Assembly (NCBI GenBank): GCA_036874045.1
Contig: CM072342.1
Coordinates: forward strand, 270,501 to 334,500
Reading direction: 5' to 3'
From: Cymodocea nodosa
Lineage: Eukaryota; Streptophyta; Magnoliopsida; Alismatales; Cymodoceaceae
Length of the DNA: 64,000 nucleotides
Both the position numbers and the translations under genes were made by a program. The notes under the pieces were generated by a model, which was not told the origin of the DNA, made no database searches, and saw nothing but the letters and a program-made list of their open reading frames with translations. Positions 36,354-48,000 of this stretch are shown here, one piece after another; within the stretch, counting starts at the first letter, position 1; each line of letters begins with the position of its first letter.

Positions 36354-38161
36354 TGTTTAGAATGAAAAAGTGCATAATACTAATGGTTAATTGCATAATA
36401 TTTAGCTTATCATACGAGAATCAAGTCATTATGTTGTAATTGCACTATTATATACTTTAAAGAAAGAGTCTGCATAATTTCAGAGAATTAATGTTAATTA
36501 AGTATATTTTTGCACTGTCAGTGAGTTACAGGCTTTTTAATTCCTAAGTATCTGAATTGTCTGTTATTTCAAAGAGTTACATTTCATGTACTGGACAGTT
36601 ATGTTTTAAATGTTTAAAGAATATTTTATTATTTCCTAGAGTACACGTATTGTAACATTAATACATGACTTAAGTGAATTTTCGGTAAGTTAGATGTTAA
36701 CTATCCAAAATGCATATAAGTTTCAAATACTTATAGTTGTAACTATCTGAAACATCTGAACTTATTAAGTTATTTCTTTATTACACGTGTTTTATAGTTA
36801 AGTCAACGAAGTAAATCTGTTGAGTTACACTAACTCTACGGACCAATTATTTTCTAACATGCCACTGTAGTAGTTGTAGAAATAGGAAATTCGAAAGAAA
36901 ACCATGATTATACGTATCACATAGGAATTAACTTGTGGAATGAAGAAGAAATCACCATCGTTGATATGAATGAAGGAAATTCAACTAATTATTTAGGCAA
37001 AAATAGTTACTACTAAAAGAAATATAAAAGAAGAGGAGAAATACGAAGAAGGATGTGAAGTGGAGGATCGCACTAACTGTAGAAAGTGTCATAAGTTCCT
37101 TGAAGCTCCACAATACCACCAAAATCACCAACCATCGAAGGTTTGTGATGATACTTTCCAGATGTCGGGTCGATTCTGAGCTAAACATGGTAACTAACAA
37201 CCATTGTGAGAAGTGATCATGTCATAGGAAGGAAAGTCATTTTCACCAAGCACCGACTCATATCTCAGGAAATCATAAAGCTTCTAACCTTGGTTTCAGG
37301 TTGATGCTAGTATACTGAAGAGGAGATCAACTTACAAGTCTTGGTTTGTGATTCTATAAGGAGAGGAGACAAGATTGTAAGTAATTAAGTTTTCAATGGT
37401 GTAATTGTGTCGCATGTAGTGACATAAGTTTTTAATATCGATAGAAATTTTTACATTTCACCTTTCGCTCATCTTTAGGAACATATCAAAAACAACTAAT
37501 TTTTTGTGTTTACATTTAGTATTAAAGTGTTGTATTGTTTGTTTTGTATTGTGATTAATGTTATCATTGTTAGTAGTGTGAATGTTTTATGTTTGTTTGA
37601 TTCAGAAAATAGAAAATAATTTTATTATTTACTGAAATTGATTTGTACAGAATACTAAAAATCTTAATGGTTATCATTTGAAATATCTAAATGTTAGTAT
37701 TGCTTAATGACAAATCTCAGATTAACTAACATTAAAAAACTTAATTGATGTTATTTACATTCTGTGGAATTGCCCAATGGATGACCAAATTTCTCTATAA
37801 ATAGTAATATTTAACTAGAAAGATAGGTTTGTGGAGTTAACTTAAGTATACGAGGTTAGTCTGTTGAGTTAGCTGTAACTCCATGAACTATGTTCGTAGA
37901 GTTAACAGTAACTCAATGAAGTGCTTAATTGAACACATACAAACTCTACCATAAAAATTAAAAATGGTACACAATTCTTACTCAATTTTTGTAGGATCAA
38001 CTTACACTTGCACACAAATACAATATACGCTATACACTTGCAGTTAAAAATATAAATTGAACTTAATATCTAATTTGTGTGAAAAGTTATTTGTTTACTT
38101 CTAAAAGAATTTATCAATATAAGTATAAAAACAAATCAAACAAGTTTTCCTAACATAAACA
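36354..38161 (+). mobile_element. Solo LTR of the Athila-like gypsy family
   Basis: The element starts TGTTTAGAATGAAAAAG and ends CATAAACA, flanked by a 5-bp target duplication ATTCT (36349-36353 and 38162-38166). It is homologous to the LTRs at 52201-54510 and 59692-61940. It is about 500 bp shorter because the G-box-rich repeat section is largely absent. It has no internal region, so it arose by LTR-LTR recombination. Confidence 0.8.
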
Positions 38162-38190
38162 ATTCTTCACACAGATTTTAACATTATCAA

Positions 38191-39289
38191 AATATAAAGG
38201 TCCTTTTACATTCCTTTATAGATTTTTACCGATGCATCCCTCCACACTAAAGACATATCAATTCACAAAAATTCATGTAATTTATATTAATCGATTACGA
38301 CATATCCATATATCTTTTGTAATGTTAATTTTTAGTATAATTATTTCCACAATAATTATCTTTTATATTTAATCTATGAAAATATTACCATCAACATATT
38401 CTCCTAAAAATCCAAGTACAAGAGAACTTTTCTAGACTTAAAAAACAAAGTTATATTAATAATATTACAATGACTTATAAAAAGAAGTGTAAACTCGGAG
38501 TCCCTTCTTTTTCACTCAATCCTTGTCAATCATTATTCATTGATCAATCTCCCTTAATTTGCTTCAACTAGATTCTCATTAGTTATAAACATACTTAACT
38601 TTGTCTCAACTTTTCCATCTTGATTATAAGATTCATGCCTATAATAAACATAATAGATGCAAACAAATTTATATGTATCATTAAATTTTATATCAATAAA
38701 ATCAATTATGAAAAATTTTCAAAAGATTTCTAAAGAGTGAATCTAATTAGGCTGATATCAGCACCCGATAACCCAAAATTCATTGACTCTAGAGCTGACT
38801 TTAGAATTCAGAGATGAAATCAATTATCCGATCGATGGGATTTACAAGGACCAACACACTCTTGTAAGCCACCAAATAATTCTAGAATTATTGAATGAGA
38901 ATTGAACGGATTACAATAGTATTATAGCAGTAGTGTAATATTATAACAGTACTAAAGTAGTGTAATCTAATAAGTACTATAACAGTAGTAATACAGGTAT
39001 TATTAAAGTATTATATGCAACAGTAACAGCGGCAATAGTATATGAGTGTTATTACATACCTGTGAAATCTGAACGTCTGCAATGTTGCAAACATATACAG
39101 AGAGAGAGAGAGAAAGAGAGATAACATAATAATATAACCGTTATATAATTGTTAAAATGATAATAATAATATAATCTCTGGTATATACCCTTCATATTCT
39201 TTTAATTTAGAATAAATGTGTTTGTGCACAAAGCACTTATGATATTATATATATAGCAGGCCTCCTATCCCTAATACTAATATCTTATA
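38191..39289. other. AT-rich spacer before the copy 5 upstream block
   Basis: No gene is recognised. A run of AGTA/ATAATA-rich sequence lies at 38920-39060 and a (GA)n microsatellite at about 39099-39121. Confidence 0.4.
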
Positions 39290-40564
39290 TATAATGGTCA
39301 GAACTTTTCTTGCATTTATTCACTTATAAAACTTGGATGAGCTCAAATGGAAATTGTACATCGAGATGAAAAGGTTTTGTTTTACACTTTTCTCCTCTCG
39401 CCAATACTTTTAAGCTTAATTACCGACAAGACCTTATGAACGTAGTTATAATATTATTCAATTGTTATTATTATAAGAATATATAATTGTTATATTATCA
39501 TTACATAATAATACTATTGTTACGTACAGTTATCGTTATATAATAATTATTATTATATAATGTGCAGAAAACTATTATTTCAGCTGACTATTATCTGAAA
39601 TATACTCCAAAAGAGAATATATATAAACCGAAAACTATCTATTACATGAGATCTCCACTTATGCTTTTCCCTAAATTCCTTGTTAGCACTAAAAAAGTAT
39701 TTAGCCGAAAAAAGTATTTAGCCGAAGATCATGTCAACGCTTAAGTTTTAATTAAATAAAAGTAAATACACTTTCTAAAGTGTTAATTAATTTAGTCACG
39801 ATGTTCTACGCAATAATTTATACAAAACGAATAAGAATATTATCGCCAATATTTTCGTTTTATAAAAGTGAAGTCGACAAGATTACAAAAGTCAAGCAAT
39901 AAAAAGAGAAAAATGCTATTGTTAACATTTACAATATTTTATTATAAAAGTTATCGATTTAAACGTAATTAGCGTCGAACATCGTTTAATAGATTGAAAT
40001 GAGACGCGGAGTGGCAAAAAAGAGAAATGCACCTATTGTTAAAGGTAAGATGATCAACTATACTTTTGTGAATCACACATTTTTCGTAGTTTTTACTTGT
40101 ACAATTACATAACTCTTATAAATCGCATAATTTCCTATTTATGCAGTTACAATCTTACACAATTTCTGCTATTATTCATAAACTTTTGCACCCACTCATT
40201 AAACGTACGGTTCTCATGCACGTGCACGGTGCAGAGACTCTACACGTAACCGTAGCTTCCGTCACTTACCGTCATGAAGTCGTGGTATGGAAGATACGCA
40301 CCGTTAATCCAAGAGAAATCCTGGACAAGTCATCTGCACCACAAGTCCACCGCAGGCGGCAAAAAATCGAAGGGTTCGTGTGGCTGCGAGTGAGCGGCAC
40401 CGGAGACCATGAATCTGGTGGGCGAATGAGAGAAGCGATAAAGATTTTCTCAGGATAAGGAACGATCCATCTTCTCCGATTTGCTTGCCTATATCATCTA
40501 CCGCCCACGCACCACAACCCAACCAAGCTCGTCTATTCATCGCAACCAAGCACACACCATCACC
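39290..40564 (+). promoter_or_regulatory. LHCB1 copy 5 promoter and duplicated upstream block, CCAAT region deleted
   Basis: The block is homologous to 19564-20974. It has a perfect G-box CACGTG (40219-40224), GATAAAG (40437-40443), GGATAAGG (40453-40460) and the TATA box CTATATCA (40489-40496), 76 bp before the ATG. At about 40311-40319 the sequence jumps from one AGAGAAAT to the next, so about 120 bp present in copies 3 and 6, including the inverted CCAAT (GATTGG), is missing. Confidence 0.65.
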
Positions 40565-41365
40565 ATGGCCGCCGCCGCCGCCACCACCATGGGCCTCTCC
40601 TCCCCCTCCCTCAGCGGGAAGGCGGTCAGGCTTGGTCCCTCGGCCTCCAATGTCCTGGGCGGCGGAAGGGTCACCATGAGGAGGGGTACCGCCAAGCCCT
40701 CCGACAGCCCGTGGTACGGCCCCGACCGCGTCAAGTACCTGGGCCCCTTCTCCGGCGAGTCTCCCTCCTACCTCACCGGTGAATTCCCCGGCGACTACGG
40801 GTGGGACACGGCAGGCCTCTCCGCCGACCCCGAGACCTTCGCCAAGAACCGGGAGTTGGAGGTGATCCACGCCAGGTGGGCCATGCTCGGCACTCTGGGC
40901 TGCGTCTTCCCGGAGTTGCTCTCCCGCAATGGCGTCAAGTTCGGCGAGGCCGTGTGGTTCAAGGCGGGGTCCCAGATCTTCAGCGACGGTGGTCTGGACT
41001 ACCTGGGCAACCCAAGCCTGGTCCACGCCCAGAGCATCCTCGCCATCTGGGCCACCCAAGTCATCCTCATGGGGGCGGTGGAGGCCTACCGCGTCGCCGG
41101 CGGACCCCTGGGAGAAGTCGTGGACCCCCTCTACCCCGGCGGCAGCTTCGACCCCCTGGGACTGGCGGACGACCCCGAGGCATTCGCGGAGCTCAAGGTG
41201 AAGGAGATCAAGAACGGCAGACTGGCCATGTTCTCCATGTTCGGTTTCTACGTCCAGGCCATCGTCACCGGCAAGGGACCGTTGGAGAACCTCGCCGACC
41301 ACCTTGCGGACCCCGTCAACAACAACGCTTGGGCGTACGCCACCAACTTCGTACCCGGCAAGTGA
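40565..41365 (+). CDS. LHCB1: LHCB1 copy 5, light-harvesting chlorophyll a/b protein of PSII
   Basis: An intact, intronless 266-codon LHCB1. The protein is identical to copies 1 and 6 (AKP at 43-45). It shares the silent GAGTCTCCC with copy 6 and the CCGTTG form at codons 239-240 with copies 2 and 6. The 5' UTR is 15 bp shorter than in the other copies, because one of the repeated GCACGTCYATC-type segments is absent. The first ATG is the start. All pigment-ligand and trimerisation motifs described for copy 1 are present. Confidence 0.97.
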   Translation: MAAAAATTMGLSSPSLSGKAVRLGPSASNVLGGGRVTMRRGTAKPSDSPWYGPDRVKYLGPFSGESPSYLTGEFPGDYGWDTAGLSADPETFAKNRELEVIHARWAMLGTLGCVFPELLSRNGVKFGEAVWFKAGSQIFSDGGLDYLGNPSLVHAQSILAIWATQVILMGAVEAYRVAGGPLGEVVDPLYPGGSFDPLGLADDPEAFAELKVKEIKNGRLAMFSMFGFYVQAIVTGKGPLENLADHLADPVNNNAWAYATNFVPGK

Positions 41366-42199
41366 GCTGTCAGCATGCGTACTGCCAGAAGGTCCTTGTC
41401 GCGCCATGAACATGAGAAGCAGGCAAGCTCCCATGTATTGAGCCAACAGGTTAAATATCGAATGTGGCTAGTGGATGGCGGCCAGTTGTAAATTTCAGAA
41501 TGATGAATGAAAATGATGTCTCCATTCTACGTCTCAGCCTCCTCTTTTTCTTCCTGAAACCCGTCATCGTATCATTCGCCTAATATTCGACCCATGGAGT
41601 CCTTGGATCTAACGTCTAAAATGATATACCCACTGCAACTTTCCCTTCTCTTCCACTATCATTTAGCTCACTTATTTCCTCAACAAATAACCAGAATGGC
41701 ATATATGTCTCGCCTGGTCTGTCAAATTTCAGGAAGTTCTTTCCATCCATGATCTCAACTATGTCCTTGGGAAAGTATGGCTGTGTATCACAGAGGCAAA
41801 ATTGGTATCGGTAGCAACTAGGGTTGGAAGAGGCCAAAGCAAGTAGCATTTAAGATCCTTGGGAATTTCGTGAGTGTCAGATTAGTCAAGCCCAACCAGG
41901 GCAATAAGGGACCGACGATCCCTGAAACATTTGTAGAGGCTACTAGTTGAGATGCCCTTTGTTGTTGAAGAGAGGACCAAGCCTGGTACACCTCCTGTTG
42001 CTGAGGAGAGGGTGGAGAAGAGAGCAGAGAATGCAACACTCTCTGTTTCCTCTTGCCAGGAGGGTCATCCTGTCTCCTTGATTGATAGAGAAGTCGATTT
42101 TAATGGCGATGTAGTTGGAAAGGTTCCTGTGGCTTCGAGAGCTAGGGAGAGTGAGGGAGGCCTTGGAGAACCCAATTCCTTTCGTCGTGGCCCTAGCTT
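41366..42199 (+). other. 3' flank of LHCB1 copy 5 and partial gag-like block
   Basis: The conserved 3' flank lacks about 60 bp near 41460 present in other copies. The gag-like block follows to about 42200, where it joins the upstream block of copy 6 directly. Confidence 0.55.
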
Positions 42200-43278
42200 T
42201 AAACTTAACTACTATCTATTATGTGAGATCTCTACTTATACTTTTTCCTAAATTCCTTGTAAGCACTAAAAATGTATTTAGCCGAAGATCATGTCAATGC
42301 TTAAGTTTTAATTAAATAAAAGTAAATACACTTACCAAAGTGTTAATTAATTAAGTAGTCACGATGTTCAACGTAATAATTTATACAAAACGAAGAAGAA
42401 TATTATCGCCAATAATTTCGTTTTATAAAAGTGAAGTGGACAAGATTACAAAAGTTATGCAATAAAAAGACAAAAATGCTATTGTTGACATTTACAATAT
42501 TTTTATTATAAAAGTTATCGTCGTAGTAGGTAAATAGTAAATTATCGTCGAATATCGTCATTTAATAAATCGAAATGAGACGTGGAGTGACAAAAGAGAG
42601 AAATACACCGATTGTTAAAGGTGAGATGATCAACTATTCTTTTGTGAATTACACATTTCTCCTAGTTTTTACTTGTACAATGACATAACTCTTATAAATC
42701 GCATAATTTCCTATTTATGCAGTTACGATCTTACACAATTTCTGCTATTATTCATAAACTTTTGCACTCACTCATGTAAACGTACGGTTCTCAAGCACGT
42801 GCACGGTGCTGAGACTGTCCATGTAACCGTTGCTTCCACTTCCCGCACTTACCGACATGAAGTCGTGGTATGGTAAATACGCACCGTCAATCCAAGAGAA
42901 ATGTCTACAATCATTAGTTGTGAACGTTAACGATGCAAAAAAAAAAAAAACACACACACACACACAATGGCTTCGGCTAGAATTGAAGTGATGTGATTGG
43001 CGGACGAGAAGAGAAATCCTGGACAAGTCATCTGCATCACAAGTCCACAGCTGCCAGCAAAAAAATCGAGGGGTTCGTGTGGCTGCGAGCGAGCGACACC
43101 GGGGACCATGAATCTGGTGGGCGAACGAGAGAAGCGATAAAGATTTTCCCAGGATAAGGATGGGTCCATCTTCTCCGACTTCTTTGCCTATATCATCTAC
43201 CGCCCACTCACCACAACCCAACCAAGCACGTCCATCGCAAGCACGTCTATCCATCGCCACCTAGAACACACCATCACC
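42200..43278 (+). promoter_or_regulatory. LHCB1 copy 6 promoter and duplicated upstream block
   Basis: This is the most complete promoter: G-box CACGTG (42796-42801), a poly(A)-(CA)n tract (about 42937-42966), ATTGG (42996-43000), GATAAAG (43136-43142), GGATAAGG (43152-43159) and the TATA box CTATATCA (43188-43195), 91 bp before the ATG. The upstream block is homologous to 19935-20974 and begins at a duplication junction near 42200. Confidence 0.65.
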
Positions 43279-44079
43279 ATGGCCGCCGCCGCCGCCACCA
43301 CCATGGGCCTCTCCTCCCCCTCCCTCAGCGGGAAGGCGGTCAGGCTTGGTCCCTCGGCCTCCAATGTCCTGGGCGGCGGAAGGGTCACCATGAGGAGGGG
43401 TACCGCCAAGCCCTCCGACAGCCCGTGGTACGGCCCCGACCGCGTCAAGTACCTGGGCCCCTTCTCCGGCGAGTCTCCCTCCTACCTCACCGGTGAATTC
43501 CCCGGCGACTACGGGTGGGACACGGCAGGCCTCTCCGCCGACCCCGAGACCTTCGCCAAGAACCGGGAGTTGGAGGTGATCCACGCCAGGTGGGCCATGC
43601 TCGGCACTCTGGGCTGCGTCTTCCCGGAGTTGCTCTCCCGCAACGGCGTCAAGTTCGGCGAGGCCGTGTGGTTCAAGGCGGGGTCCCAGATCTTCAGCGA
43701 CGGTGGTCTGGACTACCTGGGCAACCCAAGCCTGGTCCACGCCCAGAGCATCCTCGCCATCTGGGCCACCCAAGTCATCCTCATGGGGGCGGTGGAGGCC
43801 TACCGCGTCGCCGGCGGACCCCTGGGAGAAGTCGTGGACCCCCTCTACCCCGGCGGCAGCTTCGACCCCCTGGGACTAGCGGACGACCCCGAGGCGTTCG
43901 CGGAGCTCAAGGTGAAGGAGATCAAGAACGGCAGACTGGCCATGTTCTCCATGTTCGGCTTCTACGTCCAGGCCATCGTCACCGGCAAGGGACCGTTGGA
44001 GAACCTCGCCGACCACCTTGCGGACCCCGTCAACAACAACGCTTGGGCGTACGCCACCAACTTCGTACCCGGCAAGTGA
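43279..44079 (+). CDS. LHCB1: LHCB1 copy 6, light-harvesting chlorophyll a/b protein of PSII
   Basis: An intact, intronless 266-codon LHCB1 whose protein is identical to copies 1 and 5 (AKP at 43-45). A private silent change (CTAGCG for CTGGCG, near 43876) separates it from copy 5. It lies 2.7 kb from copy 5, the closest spacing in the array, and shares the upstream block type of copy 5. It has the full set of promoter motifs and so is a good candidate for the main expressed AKP-type gene, which is inference. Confidence 0.97.
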   Translation: MAAAAATTMGLSSPSLSGKAVRLGPSASNVLGGGRVTMRRGTAKPSDSPWYGPDRVKYLGPFSGESPSYLTGEFPGDYGWDTAGLSADPETFAKNRELEVIHARWAMLGTLGCVFPELLSRNGVKFGEAVWFKAGSQIFSDGGLDYLGNPSLVHAQSILAIWATQVILMGAVEAYRVAGGPLGEVVDPLYPGGSFDPLGLADDPEAFAELKVKEIKNGRLAMFSMFGFYVQAIVTGKGPLENLADHLADPVNNNAWAYATNFVPGK

Positions 44080-44797
44080 GCTGTCAGCATGCGTACTGCC
44101 AGAAGGTCCTTGTCGCGCCATGAACATGAGAAGCAAGCAAGCTCCCATGTATTGAGCCAACAGGTTAAATATCGAATGCCGTCGTTATGGCAGGAGGAAT
44201 ACGTGGGACAGCTGGCAATATGTATGTGGCTAGTGGATGGCGGCCAGTTTTAAATTTCTGAATGATGAATGAAAATGACGTCTCCATTCTACGTCTCAGT
44301 CTTCATCTTCTTTCTCTTTTTCTTCCTGAAACCCGTCATCGTATCATTCGCCTAATATTCGATCCATGGAGTCCTTTGGATCTTATGTCCAAAATGATAT
44401 ACCTACTGCAACTTTCCCTTCTCAACTATATCTCGCCTGGTCTGTCCTTTGGCTCACTCCTTTACTCAACAAATAACGAGAATGACATATATATCTCGCC
44501 TGGTCTGTCCTTTGGCTCACTCCTTTCCTCAACAAATAACGAGAATGACATATATATCTCGCCTGGTCTGTCCAATTTCAGGATGTTCTTTCCATCCATG
44601 ATCTCAACTATATCCTTGATCCGTCCTATCTACCTTCACCAATCGGCAGTATTGAATACATCGCCAGGAAAACGAGCCGCTGTAGATCTGAGTATTCAAT
44701 CCATGATATATAGTTCGCTGTTCGATCGTCTGCTCAGCAATGTCAGAGGTAGTGGGAAGAGGAGACAGTAGAGTGCACCATTAGAGAGGACTGGTTG
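44080..44797 (+). other. 3' flank of LHCB1 copy 6
   Basis: The conserved 3' flank is followed by a tandem repeat (separate entry). A segment at 44577-44670 is shared with the repeats behind copies 1 and 4. After 44680 the sequence runs into retroelement leader. Confidence 0.5.
44425..44583 (+). repeat. 63-bp tandem repeat behind LHCB1 copy 6
   Basis: The phrase TATCTCGCCTGGTCTGTCC occurs three times at an exact 63-bp spacing (starting near 44429, 44492 and 44555). The units are nearly identical. Other copies have this phrase only once, so this is a local expansion. Confidence 0.75.
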
Positions 44798-45020
44798 GTC
44801 TGATACCATGTAAGGAATATGAGAAAGGAGGGGGCACAACAAAATGAGTCTCCCCCTGCCAATGTCCAGTCAGTAGAAAGAGCCCCTTATATAACAATGT
44901 GTGGTACAACAATAGCCAAGAAGGTAAAGAAAATGACAAATGTGAACATCTGTAGTAAAAGTAAAATATTACTAGCGGGGTGTCTAATAGAAACTCCATC
45001 CCAATTTTAATTTGTTTTCT
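44798..45020 (-). mobile_element. Copia-type LTR with primer-binding site, fragment
   Basis: On the minus strand an LTR-like segment with a TTATATAAGGGG promoter motif ends CTTACA at 44808. It is followed at once by TGGTATCAGA (44798-44807), the initiator-tRNA primer-binding phrase. The outer border is uncertain. No coding part is seen, so this is a fragment or a TRIM. Confidence 0.45.
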
Positions 45021-48000
45021 GCAATCAAACCTAGAAGTAAATTGTTACGCGAAACTAATTCCTATGAATATGTTTGTTTCCCGCTTTATGTATGAAGGAG
45101 ACCCATGTTGTGTGATATCAAATTGCCACGTACAACCATAAGCAACATATTATATATAAGTGTTATGCAAAGATAAATGCGTAAAAGGTAGAGCTTGGAC
45201 TCATGGAGAATAAGAAATAAAAATAAGAGTAAAATCACACAATCAACACACGAATTTACATGGTTCTCTAATTAGGTATGTCTAGAGATGAAGGCTTAGC
45301 TGATTGGTTCTTCACTAGTTGATCAATAAATGAGATACAAGATTCATATGTCTATGCACACATTAAGAGCCTATTTATAACTTTGAGCATCCCATATGGT
45401 CAAAAGACCAAAATACCCTTACGTATATAACTAATTAATTCAAGACACATATTAACAATCTCCACTTTATCTTGAATTTACAAACTCCACCTAGAACCAA
45501 AAAATACTCCATCACAAAGACCCGAAGGGTCAGCTATATGCAAATACATTTAGTAAGTCTAAGCAATGTTTGAACTTGCTTTCAAGAACGCATTTTGTGA
45601 ATATATCAACTAGGTTGTCATGAGTATTGATCTTCAATATCTTCACACGTTTTTCAGTTCTAAGAAAGTGATAACGAATATCAATATGTTTTGTCCTGTC
45701 ATGAAATACATTATCCTTCGTCAAGCTGATGGCATTAAGAATGTCACAAAATATTTCTACCTTATCATATCACAGACCAAAGTCTCTAAGTAATCCCTTC
45801 AGCCAAATACCTTCTTTTGCAGCTTATGCTATTGCTATATACTCAACCTTTATGGTGGATAAAGAAACTGTAGGTTGTAGAGTAGATTTCCAATTGATAA
45901 TGGAATTTGCCATTGTAAAAACATATCTTGTCAAAAACCTACATTGATCAACATCACCTGCAAAATCTAAATCAGAATATCCAACCATATTATAGTTATG
46001 TTTAACTCCATAAATCAATCCTACATCAAACATGCCCTTCAAGTGTCTAAAAATTCTCTTCACAGCCTACCAATGACTCTTCCCTGGATTTGACATAAAC
46101 CTGCTTACAACACTAATGGGGTAAGCAAGATCTAGACGAGTACAAACCATGGCATACATTAGACTACCAACTGCCTGTGAATATAGAACTTTCTTCATGT
46201 ACTCCTGTTCCGATTGTGTCTAAGGTGCCATAGCAACTGATAATCGTAGGTTCCTATCATAAGGCGTTCCAATGACTTTGCTCGAAGCCATGCCAAACCT
46301 GCTTAAAATTTTCTGAACATAACTATGCTGATGGAGAAATAACCTTCCAATGTTCTTGTCACAATAAATCTCCATCCCAAGGATTTTACCTACTGGTCCT
46401 AAATCCTTCAATGCAAATTCAGACTTCAATGTGTCTTTCAAAAACTATATTTCATTGACATCTTTGGCTGCAATCAAGATGTCATCCACATACAAGAGCA
46501 AATAAACAAATTCATCATCTTTAATTTGTTTAATGTAGACACATAAATCAAAATTACTACGAACAAAACCAACATCTGTAATAAAAGAATCAAATCTTTT
46601 ATACCATGCCTAGGAGACTGTTTTAGGCCATACAAAGATTTCTACAATTTACAAATAAGGTTTGATTTACCCATTTCTGCAAAACCTGTTAGCTATTCCA
46701 AATATCTTCTTCTAAATTACCATGCAAAAAAACTATTTTCACATCTAGTTGCTCAAGTTCTAAGTCCTTTACTACAACAATTGCTAAAAGGACTCTAATG
46801 GAAGTGTGTCTCACTACTGGTGCAAAGACTTCATTGAAGTTCACACCTTCCTTCTATGAAAAATCTTTTGCTACCAATCTTGCCTTGTATTGAATTCCAT
46901 GATTGCCTTGTGTTTCTAATTTCTTTTTGAATACTCATTTGCAACCAACAACATTCTTGTCTTTAGGATGTTTTACCAATTCTCAAGTTCTATTCTTATG
47001 CAAAGATTGAAGTTCTTCTCGCATAGCTCCCATCCAATGTATGGCTTCTGATCCGCTAATAGTAGTATCAAAACTAGGTGGATCAGCATCTTCCACCTCA
47101 CTGGCTACTTGTAAGGAAAATGCAACCATATTATTGTAGCCATATTTTTGTAGAGGGTGAACATCCCTCCTAGGACGATCCTTAACAATATACCTTGGAC
47201 ATGTGTCCTCCACAAATTTGTCTCCATAGTCATCTTCCAAAATCAAACGTTGATTTGTATTACCTAGAACAAATTGATCAGAAATCAAAAGTTGATTTAA
47301 ATCAAGCTTCACCTACTTAGGAGTACTAGGTGGATCAGAAACTGTTGGCTTCTCTTTCACATGCATCAAAGAAACCTCATCAAAGGTAGCATCCTTGCTA
47401 TGAATGACCTTCGTTTCTTTACCATAAATTCTGTATCTTTTTACTCCCATACCATATCCCACAAAAATGCCTTCCTTAGCACACGGCTCCAATTTACCAT
47501 GATTCACATGGTAATAAGCAGGACATCCAAATACTTTCAACTTGGAGTAATTTGCAACTTTATCCATCCATACCTCATAAGGAATCTTGTCGCCAATAGC
47601 ATTAGATGGCGATCTATTCACTAAATAGGAGGCTGTGTTAATAGCTTTAGCCCAAAAATATTTTTCCAACCCAACATGTGAGAGCATACATCTAGCTCTC
47701 TCCAATAACATCCTATTAAGACGTTCTACAACTCCATTTTGTTGTGGAGTTTCCCTAACAGTATAATGTCTAGTTATGCCTGTATCTCTACAAAAAATGT
47801 CAAATTCATTTGAGTAGAATTCTAATCCATTATCTGTTCTCAAGTATTTTACTTTTCTCCCCACCTAGTTTTCAACTATAGTTTTCCACTATTTAAAGTT
47901 CGTAAAGGCCTCACTTTTATGCTTCATAATGAAAACCCAAGTCATATGATTGAAATCATCAACTATGGAGAGAAAATATCTGGAACCTACTAATGAGGGT

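Larger units (their letters stand above)
31141..38190 (-). mobile_element. SIRE/Maximus-type copia element, decayed
   Basis: On the minus strand the gag fragments lie at 34240-34434 and 33686-33934 (coiled-coil). A protease-like WIIDS...CSKHMTG lies near 33400 and integrase-like sequence at 31200-31560. A primer-binding-like ATTGGTATTAAAGC is at about 35045-35058, and the LTR begins at 35059 and runs to the right. Reverse transcriptase was not found, so the element looks incomplete. It carries two insertions: a gypsy-type LTR at about 31580-33050 and a solo LTR at 36354-38161. The right border is approximate. It is old and broken. Confidence 0.65.

Noticed and set aside
40304-41446. Long open frames (up to 380 codons) antisense to each LHCB1 gene, conserved in all six copies
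   Set aside because: They mirror the extreme GC bias at third positions of the sense genes. The translations are repetitive Gly/Val/Glu/Asp-rich sequence with no domain, and conservation follows from the near-identical sense strand.
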